Shown: positions 27,072 through 34,745 of the stretch, piece by piece
How positions within the stretch are numbered: position 1 is the first letter of the stretch
Layout of the letters: each line of letters begins with the position of its first letter
Origin: JADFOI01 sp965218935
Lineage (GTDB): Bacteria > Acidobacteriota > UBA6911 > RPQK01 > JADFOI01
Direction: 5' to 3'
Assembly (NCBI GenBank): GCA_965218935.1
Contig: CBDCMH010000011.1
Coordinates: 1-64,000 of the forward strand
DNA: 64,000 bases
Position numbers and translations under genes: made by a program
Notes under the pieces: model-generated
What the model saw: the letters and a program-made list of their open reading frames with translations, nothing else
The model's database searches: none
What the model was told of the DNA's origin: nothing

Positions 27072-27075
27072 CTAG

Positions 27076-27834
27076 CTAATGCCTAGCTCTTGTCAAAAGG
27101 GCAATCAGGTGAGCCCCGTCATGAGGCGAGGCAATGAGAAGAAACCGTTTGTACAACCAGGTTGTGAAAGAAAGCCAGGGTAAGAATTCCGCTGTCATGA
27201 GACGATTGTGTACCATCCTTCTGAGGATCGCAGAGAACCAGTGATGACGGTGGATGTACAGAGTTTTCTCGACCTTGAAAAGACCTTCGATTTGTGTATC
27301 CAACTCTTCGATGCTGTAGTGTCGGTGGTGTTTTGGGTTCAATGGCACATTTAGGGTGGGGACACTAATAATTAAGCATCCTTCCTTGTCGAGTTTCTTA
27401 CACAGTGTGGTGAGAACCAGCGGGAGCTCTTCATCGGCGATGTGTTCCAAGGTTTCAATAGCTGTGACCACATCGAAGACACCCTGAACCTGGTTCAGGG
27501 TGTTACAGAATTCTATTTTGGTCTCACCCTGAGGACCCATATTCATGGCTCGGGCCAGGGCCAGTGCACGATGAGAACTGTCGACTCCAACGAGCAGCCG
27601 ACCAGGAGAATCTTGAGAAAGCTCGTACAACAGTCTTCCATCACCGCAGCCGAAGTCCAGTGTCGATGATGGATCTCTTCCCCGAACCAATCTCAAGATC
27701 GTATCCAAAATGGCAAGGTATTCATAACCCCAAAACAATGATCTTGAGACTCTCCACACCTCCCTATGCTCATGGGGAAGATAATGATAGGGATGAGAAT
27801 AGAGACCGTCTTGACGTTCCACGTTGTTTCTCAA
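27076..27834 (-). CDS. class I SAM-dependent methyltransferase
   Basis: 252 residues. Motif I reads TLDFGCGDGRLLYELSQD, with the acidic end of strand 2 in LLVGVDSSHRAL, and the post-motif region FDVVTAIETLEHIADEELP. A His-rich run (NPKHHRHYSIEEL) is typical of Methyltransf_11/23 proteins in glycan clusters. The start overlaps the stop of the next methyltransferase gene by four bases. The coding sequence contains a perfect 25-bp palindrome at 27479-27503. The likely substrate is a sugar or a lipid-linked glycan terminus; this cannot be told from sequence. Confidence 0.85.
   Translation of the reverse strand: MRNNVERQDGLYSHPYHYLPHEHREVWRVSRSLFWGYEYLAILDTILRLVRGRDPSSTLDFGCGDGRLLYELSQDSPGRLLVGVDSSHRALALARAMNMGPQGETKIEFCNTLNQVQGVFDVVTAIETLEHIADEELPLVLTTLCKKLDKEGCLIISVPTLNVPLNPKHHRHYSIEELDTQIEGLFKVEKTLYIHRHHWFSAILRRMVHNRLMTAEFLPWLSFTTWLYKRFLLIASPHDGAHLIALLTRARH
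27479..27503. repeat. 25-bp perfect palindrome inside a coding region
   Basis: Arms of 12 bases (ACACCCTGAACC and GGTTCAGGGTGT) flank a single T. It lies in frame in the methyltransferase gene and encodes the segment around LNQVQG between two conserved motifs. Confidence 0.85.
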
Positions 27835-28535
27835 GACTTCTGGTTGGGTGCACTCTCCCTAGCTGTGCGGCTAAGTTCAATTTCCACGGGTGTGGCAGTG
27901 GCAACAATGCCAGGGAGAAGATGGCAGCGAAATCGTTTCAAGAAAGAATAGACAAGATTCGTCAATCCGTTGCCACCTTTGGAATCTTCAAACCATAAAT
28001 AGTAGCCTAATTCCTTGATCAAGAATCCCTCTCGCTCCAGCAGATGTTCAAGTGAACGAATATCGTAATATGCTGTGTGGCCGTCAATTGGTTTCCGATA
28101 TTTTTGGACTTTGTTTTCAAGGATGACGGACTTCAACGCTCGCATGCTAAAGCGATTCGGTGTGGTAATCAGAAGGATACCTCCTGGATGTAAATGCTTA
28201 CAAGCGCATTGAAGAAATTGACCCGGGTTGGAAAGGTGTTCAATCACCTCGCCGGCAAATATGACGTCGTAGCGTCTACCTAGGTCAAAGTTTTCGGCAT
28301 CTCCGGGGAAGATGTTGTATCCCTGCTCCTGAAGTGCGCGGACTTGTTGAAGATTTTTCTCAAGACCACTGAGTGACTTAGCGAGGTCCTTGATGATCTG
28401 ATGTGGCCACCTTTCCAGCTTGTTGCGATTGGTCGTTCCAACTAACTCCGCCGGGCCGACTTCAAGAACGTCTTTGTCCGGAACATATTTTCTCAGGAAG
28501 TCCAATCGGTGTTCGTATGTACTTATTGACTGCAT
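27831..28535 (-). CDS. class I SAM-dependent methyltransferase
   Basis: 234 residues. VPDKDVLEVGPAELVGT occupies the motif I position, an unusual version with EVGPAE rather than DxGCGxG. YDVIFAGEVIEHLSNPGQFL and HLHPGGILLITTPNRFSMRAL are typical Methyltransf_11-type motifs, and TAYYDIRSLEHLLEREGF follows. It overlaps the flippase-kinase gene by 13 bp and the downstream methyltransferase by four, so three genes are tightly coupled. Possible substrate: a glycan terminus or carrier-linked sugar (inference). Confidence 0.83.
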   Translation of the reverse strand: MQSISTYEHRLDFLRKYVPDKDVLEVGPAELVGTTNRNKLERWPHQIIKDLAKSLSGLEKNLQQVRALQEQGYNIFPGDAENFDLGRRYDVIFAGEVIEHLSNPGQFLQCACKHLHPGGILLITTPNRFSMRALKSVILENKVQKYRKPIDGHTAYYDIRSLEHLLEREGFLIKELGYYLWFEDSKGGNGLTNLVYSFLKRFRCHLLPGIVATATPVEIELSRTARESAPNQKS

Positions 28536-30658
28536 CGTGCGATCTCGAGAAGCTGCGGCTCAAATCCTACAAACCTAGTTATACGGTTATCTTGGTTCTG
28601 AGATTGAAGGTGCTGTAATCCTCTGGGAACGGTTTTCTTTCCAGATTCAAGCCTGCTCACAAGACAGCGTAGTATCCATAAAGCCATTACCTGGTCCCAG
28701 TACTTTACAAGTGGGTGTAACTCGCCTCCAGCGTTCTTGTAGGATTCAAGGTATATCTCCAGCTGTGCACGGGTTAACGAGAAGGACCGGCAAACATTGA
28801 ACAGATCGATGAGATAAAGCGAATGTTTCCCGAGAAGTTCCAGATCCACGATTTTTAGCCCAGTATTTGTCCGGATGAGATTGTGCGGTGAGAGATCAGG
28901 ATGCGAAGCCACCATAGGCTGATTCAGCTGGGGCAGTGTTGAGAGTTGTTCGAGAAGCTTGCCGATCACGACCTGAACCTCCGTCGGAGTGTCATGAGCA
29001 CGGGCGTGTGATGCTCTTTGGACAATGAAGGATACATAATCAAAACCCGGGCTGCATTCACGCTTTACGTCAGTATGAAGACGAGCCTGAAAACATGCGA
29101 TGTCTGTTACCGCTTCGTCAAAGTTTGTGACTGGTTTACCCTCGATCCATTCGAGGGTTAGAATTTTCTCTGACGGTCCCTCCACCAGAGGAGGGAAATA
29201 TCGATTGAGTCCCTTTTGAGAAAGCATTGACGTGATAAATCTTGCATGTTGGCGATTGAAAGCTTCAATTTTTTTGACCTTCCTTTTGGCAACGGTCGTA
29301 ACGCTGACCCAGGTGCCAGCTTTTGTGGTCCAGCCTTTTGAGAGTGCTTTCCTAAGAAGGAGTACCCCAACAAAAAAACCTCCAATGTGAACCAGGAGAG
29401 GAAAAGAGATTCGGGCAACTGTGAGTCCAACAAAACCTGACCGCGTAACAAGGGGAAAGCCTATTGTGAGAAAGAACACCGCTCCTATTGTGTTCAAATA
29501 GAACCAGTGATCCGTCCAGCCATTTGCGAAATAGAAAGGGCGCAACCAAAAGAAAGTAAGCCATACTGAGTAAGCAACGATCCATAAATGCAGAGCCAAT
29601 AGGGCAGGTTGATAAGATTGACCGGCCAATTTCAGGCCTAACCAGGATAAAGCGAATGCTCCACCGAAACTGAGCACTCCCAAGGGGAGACCGAGATTTT
29701 TCGCAAGTCGTTTCGCAAATTCCCACAATTTTAAGGGATGGTTCGAAAGAGATGTCATTCGCTGGTAAGTCACTGACTGCAAAGAAGCAATTGGAAGGCT
29801 CACAATCCCAGCCAAAGATTTGGCTAGTCGGTAGTATCCGACTTCGGTCGGTAACCTAAAGTAACCCAGTAGCACAGTGTCGGCCTGTTTCACCAGAAGT
29901 GCTGTCAAGGCGGAAAGATCGGTAAAGAGTAGGAATCGAAAGATGTCTCTCTTTTTTTCGTGCAGATGAGTCCAAGGTGCCCTGATCCAGGATGCATCCC
30001 AGGTCTTTAGCATTAGAGAAGAGGCAAGGATTCCGAGAACCAGCCCTGAGAGAATCATACCGAAGAAACTTCCCCAGATGACTCCGGATACACCCCAGCC
30101 TATGAAAACCAAGACTAGAGTTAAGGCCACTCTCACGAATGTTGCAGTCAGATTAACGATTGCGAGTGTCTTGAACTGCCTAAGGACAGTCAAGACAGCC
30201 CTTGAGGTGCCACCGAATGCTCGTGGTAAAAAGCCAAGGGAGTAAATAATCATCAAGGAAGCAGTGCCCGGTTGCTTGACGATATGGGTTTGTGCCCATG
30301 AAACGGTGAGCAATGCTATAAGGAAGGTAGTCAGAGCAACCACCAGATCAACACTGTAACCTAGTTTGCAAACTGCCAAGGCCCGTTTAGGTTCTCCTTC
30401 TTTTGAGAAGTCCGTTACAAACTTCAAGGTTGCTGCATTACTTCGTGCATCGAAAAAGGCGAAGAGGAGGGAAGGGTAGCTCATCACCAGTACTGCAACC
30501 CCGAATTTTTCCGGCCCGAGCCAGCGGGCTAGAAGTATCGCTTGAGCTAGAGAAAGAACCGCTGCCCCAGCATTCGACATGGATAAGATGCTGACGTCCT
30601 GGAGAAAGCGACTGTGTTGAGCTTTTTCCCACAATTGCCGCAAAGACGAATGACTCAT
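28523..30658 (-). CDS. Wzx-type flippase fused to an APH/lipopolysaccharide-kinase-like domain
   Basis: 711 residues in one uninterrupted frame. Residues 15-440 form a MATE/MOP polysaccharide flippase: about 12-14 hydrophobic segments with ILLARWLGPEKFGVAVL near 40-57 and QADTVLLGYFRLPTEVGYYRLA at 258-279. A basic linker (441-470) leads to a C-terminal kinase-like domain: hinge-like ILTLEWIEGKPV at 499-510, the catalytic-loop HPDLSPHNL at 586-594 (H586, D588, N593) and IVDLELLG at 603-610 supplying the metal-binding Asp. The N-lobe is short and no clear Gly loop is seen. Flippases move lipid-linked glycan across the inner membrane; the kinase part faces the cytoplasm if the topology is the usual one, and might phosphorylate a sugar or sense glycan state. 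Confidence 0.85.
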   Translation of the reverse strand: MSHSSLRQLWEKAQHSRFLQDVSILSMSNAGAAVLSLAQAILLARWLGPEKFGVAVLVMSYPSLLFAFFDARSNAATLKFVTDFSKEGEPKRALAVCKLGYSVDLVVALTTFLIALLTVSWAQTHIVKQPGTASLMIIYSLGFLPRAFGGTSRAVLTVLRQFKTLAIVNLTATFVRVALTLVLVFIGWGVSGVIWGSFFGMILSGLVLGILASSLMLKTWDASWIRAPWTHLHEKKRDIFRFLLFTDLSALTALLVKQADTVLLGYFRLPTEVGYYRLAKSLAGIVSLPIASLQSVTYQRMTSLSNHPLKLWEFAKRLAKNLGLPLGVLSFGGAFALSWLGLKLAGQSYQPALLALHLWIVAYSVWLTFFWLRPFYFANGWTDHWFYLNTIGAVFFLTIGFPLVTRSGFVGLTVARISFPLLVHIGGFFVGVLLLRKALSKGWTTKAGTWVSVTTVAKRKVKKIEAFNRQHARFITSMLSQKGLNRYFPPLVEGPSEKILTLEWIEGKPVTNFDEAVTDIACFQARLHTDVKRECSPGFDYVSFIVQRASHARAHDTPTEVQVVIGKLLEQLSTLPQLNQPMVASHPDLSPHNLIRTNTGLKIVDLELLGKHSLYLIDLFNVCRSFSLTRAQLEIYLESYKNAGGELHPLVKYWDQVMALWILRCLVSRLESGKKTVPRGLQHLQSQNQDNRITRFVGFEPQLLEIARCSQ

Positions 30659-30681
30659 AGCTTCGAGGTAGTGTGACTGTT

Positions 30682-31827
30682 TTACCTAGTGGATGTCCCT
30701 GAAACCTTTTGCAGCACCTGTTCAGTTTCCCAAACCATTTTTGGGAAAGAGAAACTTTTTACTTCTACTCTCGTTTTCTCTCTCATCGCCCGGAGTGTCT
30801 CCGGAGAACCGATAAGCTGCAATATCGCTGATATGAGGGCGTCCGCGCCATCGCTCTCGATTAAAATGCCCGTCTCACCGTTTCTTACCAACTCAGGAGT
30901 GCCTCCGGCAGACGTGGCGATGACGGGCAGTCCTAGACTCATGGCTTCCAGAACGACATGGGGAAAACCTTCATAGGTGGAATTCAACACGAATATGTCG
31001 CAACCTGCCATCAAAGCCAAAGTATCGTCCCTGTTTCTTTGTCCTGCAAAATGGATGCGGTTAGTCAGTCCCAAATCTTTCGTCAACGTGTCCAGATTTT
31101 TCCTTTCCGGGCCGTCACCGCAAATCAACAACCCCACGTTAGCGATTTGTCCAACCGCTCTGATGATTGAATCGACTCGCTTCCAGGAGACCAGGCGGCA
31201 AGCGGTTACCAGTTTTACGGGAGAGGTCAAGGAAACGGGAGCTGGATCGATCCCATCAACCGATTGCACAGAATTGTGGACAACAAGAAGTTTGTTTTGG
31301 GGAATACCCCACTGTCTGATCCAACTAGCAAGATAATGGCTGGGGACGATAATTTTATCGGCACGACGTGCTACAAACGTTCGGAGCTGCTTAAACGCCT
31401 CTACTCTTAATCCGTGATGCAGGTTTTGAAAGGTCTCGAAGTTATCTGTGGTCCAGCCTCGATTCCTGGCTCGTTCCCAGCTCGGATCACCGACAATCTT
31501 TTGAACAATTGCTTTTCTGGCCAAAAAGCTGGCCACCGTTGCTTCGGGGAAAACACCATTGGCCAAAACGACATCGGCTTTTTTCGCGTGACGAAAAATG
31601 GTCCCGGCGAAATGGAAGAAACGTACGCCTGGATGGATCTTCCTATTCATTCGAAATACCGGGAAGGGATGCTGGCCGTCGTCAAGGTCAAGCCACTCCG
31701 GTTCACTGGTTGTTACAACACTTGTCTCATGGCCTCTCTCCAACAAGGCCTTGGCGATTTCAGGGACGTAGGTTGCGGGTCCTCCAATGTCAGGTGGAAA
31801 AATTCCTGTAACAACGAGGATTTTCAC
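30682..31827 (-). CDS. GT4-type glycosyltransferase
   Basis: 381 residues. N-terminal MKILVVTGIFPPDIGGPATYVPEIAKAL is diagnostic of GT-B/GT4 enzymes; CRLVSWKRVDSIIRAV is the linker and STYEGFPHVVLEAMSLGLPVIATSAGGTPELV the EX7E donor site. First gene of the minus-strand operon running into the flippase, 24 bp upstream of it, so its promoter should lie in the gap at 31828-31993. Confidence 0.88.
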   Translation of the reverse strand: MKILVVTGIFPPDIGGPATYVPEIAKALLERGHETSVVTTSEPEWLDLDDGQHPFPVFRMNRKIHPGVRFFHFAGTIFRHAKKADVVLANGVFPEATVASFLARKAIVQKIVGDPSWERARNRGWTTDNFETFQNLHHGLRVEAFKQLRTFVARRADKIIVPSHYLASWIRQWGIPQNKLLVVHNSVQSVDGIDPAPVSLTSPVKLVTACRLVSWKRVDSIIRAVGQIANVGLLICGDGPERKNLDTLTKDLGLTNRIHFAGQRNRDDTLALMAGCDIFVLNSTYEGFPHVVLEAMSLGLPVIATSAGGTPELVRNGETGILIESDGADALISAILQLIGSPETLRAMREKTRVEVKSFSFPKMVWETEQVLQKVSGTSTR

Positions 31828-31939
31828 GCGTATACTCTCCCAAAGTTTTGGTTGTCTATCAGTGATGGGCTTCGGTAGATGCGCTCCGCGCTGGTCACTT
31901 ACACGATCCGTTTGCCAAACAGATTAGGTCGGATCTGCG

Positions 31940-31976
31940 GAAGACGGGGGGTGGGGCTCACGCCCAGTCCGTCTTC
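31940..31976. other. strong hairpin between operon start and regulator gene
   Basis: GAAGACGG at 31940-31947 pairs with CCGTCTTC at 31969-31976, and inside it GGG...CCC can extend the stem. There is no T run on either side, so a terminator is not certain. It lies beyond the 3' end of the regulator gene and before the GT4 operon start and could end the regulator transcript or act as a control site. Confidence 0.5.
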
Positions 31977-31993
31977 TCAAAGTGAAAAAAGTA

Positions 31994-32542
31994 CTACTGT
32001 GCTCTCAATTCCTCTTTCGGATCAGAGTTCCAGATCAGCTCCAGCGTGGTACCCTTCACCTGCAGTATCGGGACAGAAGTATCGTCTGAGTGGCGGTGGA
32101 CGCGCACTCCCAGTTCCAGACAGGTCAACGCTGCAATCTCGGCGATGTCCCCTTCACCGTTGAGTCTGACTTGATGATATCCGGCATCCTTAACCTGGTG
32201 TAGAAGTTGCTTCGCTTCCTCGCGGGTGCGGCGGTAAAGGCTCATCGATGCTTCCATGTACTCGGTGGCCAGCCGTGCCTTCTCCTTCATTCCGCTGGTA
32301 GTCAGTAGATAACGCCAGCGCCAGCGCCCAATTCGCTTGATCTTCACGTAGCCCTTTTTTGCCCATCGCTTGAGATACCAGTTGACCGTTCCCACTGCCA
32401 CCCCAGCCCGGATGGCTAGATCGGCTTGACTGGTCTCCGGGTCTGTCTCCAGTGCTTCGAGCAATTCCAGTTCATGCTGTTTGTCAGATGACATGGCAAA
32501 TTGTTTCGACATCAAGCCGTACAATTCAGTCATTGAATTCAA
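31994..32542 (-). CDS. winged-helix transcriptional regulator
   Basis: 182 residues at the longest start. Residues about 20-75 form a MarR/ArsR-like winged helix: ELELLEALETDPETSQADLAIRAGVAVGTVNWYLKRWAKKGYVKIKRI. A helical linker and a C-terminal domain (about 125-175, GEGDIAEIAALTCLELGVRVHR) follow that resembles a small Rossmann-like fold. Regulators of this build often sit beside bacterial polysaccharide clusters. In-frame starts exist at 32542, 32533, 32512 and 32494; none has a Shine-Dalgarno site, and the first three lie in a 73-bp palindrome. It probably controls the adjoining glycan operon. Confidence 0.75.
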   Translation of the reverse strand: MNSMTELYGLMSKQFAMSSDKQHELELLEALETDPETSQADLAIRAGVAVGTVNWYLKRWAKKGYVKIKRIGRWRWRYLLTTSGMKEKARLATEYMEASMSLYRRTREEAKQLLHQVKDAGYHQVRLNGEGDIAEIAALTCLELGVRVHRHSDDTSVPILQVKGTTLELIWNSDPKEELRAQ

Positions 32543-32580
32543 TAATTGAATTCAATGACTGAATTGTACGGCTTGATGTC
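32508..32580. repeat. 73-bp perfect palindrome over the 5' end of the regulator gene
   Basis: Two arms of 36 bases (32508-32543 and 32545-32580) are exact reverse complements around one central A. The arm contains the first codons of the regulator, so the same start-like sequence (ATGACTGAATTG) appears on both strands. It includes two EcoRI-type GAATTC sites symmetric about the centre. It is much longer than a normal operator. Confidence 0.95.
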
Positions 32581-32737
32581 CTCACACGTCAAGATAAAGC
32601 TTGCTCTTAATCTCCCAGCTCTAGTTGTGCAACGATTCCCATTGTCTTTGACCCTCTAACGGTCTACCATCTACGCAAGTCGAGTCCAGTAGTCTTGGAG
32701 GAAGCATCATGGCCGGCCAAACCAGGGAGGGAGCAGT

Positions 32738-32956
32738 ATGAATTCAACTCGGTTGACACGGTTCGCTGTTAGCGTCGGAATGGCCTGTCTCATACTGACT
32801 GGGAATGCTCTGGCCGGCACCACCACGGCTACGGAAGTCACTTACGCCCGCGAAGTAGCCACGGCTGGTCTTGTATATACCCTACCGGTGAACGTGAACA
32901 CGCGCTTGATGAACATCGTCCGTGGTGACCTTGCCCCTAAAACGAGTCCAGTTTGA
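32738..32956 (+). pseudogene. truncated paralogue of the secreted protein at 10588-12054
   Basis: 72 residues only. It starts MNSTRLTRFAVSVGMACLIL, with signal peptide and ALAGTT, then EVTYAREVATAGLVYTLPVN, matching the first 60 or so residues of the 488-residue protein (MNSTRIISFTLCLG..., EVKYAREVGAAKKAYVIPAG). The first 15 coding bases are identical. GGGAGGGAG precedes the ATG, so it may still be translated. After RLMNIVRGDLAPKT the similarity ends and a stop follows; about 85 percent of the gene is missing. The junction meets a tyrosine-recombinase remnant. Confidence 0.8.
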
Positions 32957-32959
32957 ATG

Positions 32960-33166
32960 TTAGGATTTCCGGTTTAGGAAGGATTTCTTGGAGCAGGCAG
33001 TTGTAACCTTTTTTGCTGCCTCTTCCAAATCACGATCTGAGACGATGTTATAAACGCTTGAGGTTTTATGACCAGTTAGCTTCATTGCTATGTTCTCTGT
33101 TGCTCCCACCTCTTTAACTGGACTACTCGATTGAGAGTTTCCCGGCCAACTTCCAATGGCTTTCAT
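32960..33166 (-). pseudogene. C-terminal remnant of a tyrosine recombinase (integrase)
   Basis: The frame encodes VKEVGATENIAMKLTGHKT followed by SSVYNIVSDRDLEEAAKKV, which is the C-terminal end of phage-type integrases (GHKT box, then the catalytic Tyr region, usually xVFDRYNIVS). Two or three residues before the Tyr are missing and everything upstream of this region is gone, so it cannot work. Confidence 0.75.
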
Positions 33167-33213
33167 TCACATTCGACATGTTTCCGTTTTGTTTCCGGTT
33201 GAGATGGTAAGTA

Positions 33214-33292
33214 TTGGTAAATTTTGGTAATCCGACCTGTCCTGAAACCCGCCTAAAATGGCTTGTTTTCAACGATTTGGTAAGTTTTGGTA
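33214..33292. repeat. direct repeats TTGGTAA(A/G)TTTTGGTA, possible integrase arm sites
   Basis: Two near-identical copies lie at 33214-33229 and 33277-33292 (one mismatch in 16). A shorter TGGTAA is at 33205. They lie between the integrase remnant and the tRNA fragment, where arm-type recombinase binding sites of an integrated element would be expected. Confidence 0.55.
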
Positions 33293-33308
33293 GTGATGAG
33301 ACGCTGAG

Positions 33309-33348
33309 TCCGGAGACCAACGCTCTATCCATGCTGAGCTACGGGCGC
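33309..33348 (-). tRNA. 5' half of a tRNA-Arg(CCG) gene
   Basis: On the minus strand GCGCCCGTAGCTCAG starts a normal acceptor stem, position-8/9 bases and D arm, then ATAGAGC and the anticodon region CTCCGGA. After the anticodon loop the sequence no longer pairs and the T arm and 3' acceptor are absent. The fragment is about 40 nt. The anticodon would be CCG. The break in or just after the anticodon loop is a known integration point for tyrosine recombinases. Confidence 0.7.
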
Positions 33349-33399
33349 ATGCTTGATTCTGTACGTCTTCAGCGAGAATGGGACATTTGGGGTTCCAAG

Positions 33400-34398
33400 C
33401 TAAGAGACAGTGGGAACCGATGCTGATCGGGCTAGTTTAGCATTGATCGCCTGCCGACGGGCAAGGGTGACTCCTTTCAATCTTCTCCTTTCTGTGTGGA
33501 TGGAATCTCGTCTTGCGAAGTACATGTCATCGGGTGTGACGTTACCCAGGGCCTCGTGATAGCGCCTGGAGTTGTAGTAGTCGATAAAGACCGCGATTTC
33601 TCGCTCCAACTCCTCGGGTGTCTCCCAGACCATTAGGTTGATGCGTTCCTTGCAGGAACGATGGTAGCGTTCGATCTTCCCGTTGGTCTGGGGATGATAG
33701 GGTGAGGCCAGGATGTGGCCCAGTCCCTTGGTCTCCAGATACTGACCAAAGTCTTTGGAGATCAAAGCCGGTCCGCGGTCTGTCACCAGCCGGGGCCGAT
33801 CAGACAACGGAGCCTGTTCCACACCCGTTCTCTCACAAGCCGCCTCGACCACCTGGCTGAAGTCTCCAGCACGCATGGCCGTGTGAAGTCCCCAGGCCAG
33901 GATCCTCCGGCTAAAGTCATCCAGTACTGAGATCAGATAGTACCAGCCCCAGTTCTTGACCAGAAGATAGGTCGCATCCGTTTGCCACTGCTGGTTGGGT
34001 CGGGTCGTCTTGATTCGATATTCCGATTCGGCTGGAAAGCTCCGGAGTTGAACCTCCCGAATCAGCCCTTCCGCTTTCAAAATCCGGTAGACCGAGGATT
34101 CCGAGACCGTAAACCCGCACCTATCCGTCACCTGGCAGCTCACTTCTCGTGAGGACCACTCTGGAAACAGCAGCGCCATCTCCAGGATTCGGTCCCGTTC
34201 TTTGGGCAGGATCTGATTCCAAACCCGTCCTGATCCTGGGGGACGGTCCCGCAAGCCTGCCAACCCCCTCTTTCGAAAGTGGTGTCTCCAGCGATAGTAG
34301 GTCGAGCGGGGGATCTCGAGTTGATCCAGCACCTCCCGGACCGGTAACTCGGAGGCCTCCACTGTCCTTAAAACTTCCAGCTTGTGCTCGCTGAGCAT
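33400..34398 (-). CDS. IS3-family transposase OrfB (rve integrase core)
   Basis: 332 residues. A helix-turn-helix start (PVREVLDQLEIPRSTYYRWRHHF) is followed by an rve core with DDE residues in WQTDATYLLVKNWGWYYL, RLVTDRGPALISKDF and YHPQTNGKIERYHRSCKERI. It lies 20 bp after the end of OrfA. IS3 elements normally make an OrfAB fusion by -1 frameshifting, but the two frames do not overlap here, so the arrangement is either separate proteins or a variant group. Confidence 0.9.
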   Translation of the reverse strand: MLSEHKLEVLRTVEASELPVREVLDQLEIPRSTYYRWRHHFRKRGLAGLRDRPPGSGRVWNQILPKERDRILEMALLFPEWSSREVSCQVTDRCGFTVSESSVYRILKAEGLIREVQLRSFPAESEYRIKTTRPNQQWQTDATYLLVKNWGWYYLISVLDDFSRRILAWGLHTAMRAGDFSQVVEAACERTGVEQAPLSDRPRLVTDRGPALISKDFGQYLETKGLGHILASPYHPQTNGKIERYHRSCKERINLMVWETPEELEREIAVFIDYYNSRRYHEALGNVTPDDMYFARRDSIHTERRRLKGVTLARRQAINAKLARSASVPTVS

Positions 34399-34418
34399 CC
34401 TCTGATACCTCCTTCGCC

Positions 34419-34745
34419 TTACAGGCCCAAACTTTTTTTTAGCTTTTGGTTCTCCACTACCGTCTCGGCCACCGCCTTCTTCAAGGCCTCATTCTCCTCC
34501 TTCAAGCGACGCACCTCACCGGAAGTCGCATTCCGTTGGGTCTCCCGGGTTAGACCGTTTTTGCCCGAATCCAGGAAGACCTTGGACCACTTGTAGTAGA
34601 TCGAAGGTTGAATCCCTTCTTTGCGGCACAGTTCGGTGACGGGAATCTCTCCGCGGAGCCCCTCCAAAACGATGTGGATCTTCTCTTCGGCCGTGAATCT
34701 CCGGCGGGTGGCCCTACGGATCTGTTTGACGACGTCTGTGGTCAT
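34419..34745 (-). CDS. IS3-family transposase OrfA (HTH_Tnp_1)
   Basis: 108 residues. RRRFTAEEKIHIVLEGLRGE and VTELCRKEGIQPSIYYKWSKVF form the N-terminal HTH; the C-terminal half (EVRRLKEENEALKKAVAETV) is the leucine-zipper multimerisation region. Frame intact. Confidence 0.9.
   Translation of the reverse strand: MTTDVVKQIRRATRRRFTAEEKIHIVLEGLRGEIPVTELCRKEGIQPSIYYKWSKVFLDSGKNGLTRETQRNATSGEVRRLKEENEALKKAVAETVVENQKLKKSLGL

Noticed and set aside
33400..34745. OrfA-OrfB programmed -1 frameshift for the IS3 element
   Set aside because: The two frames are separated by about 20 bp rather than overlapping, so the usual fusion mechanism is not evident here.
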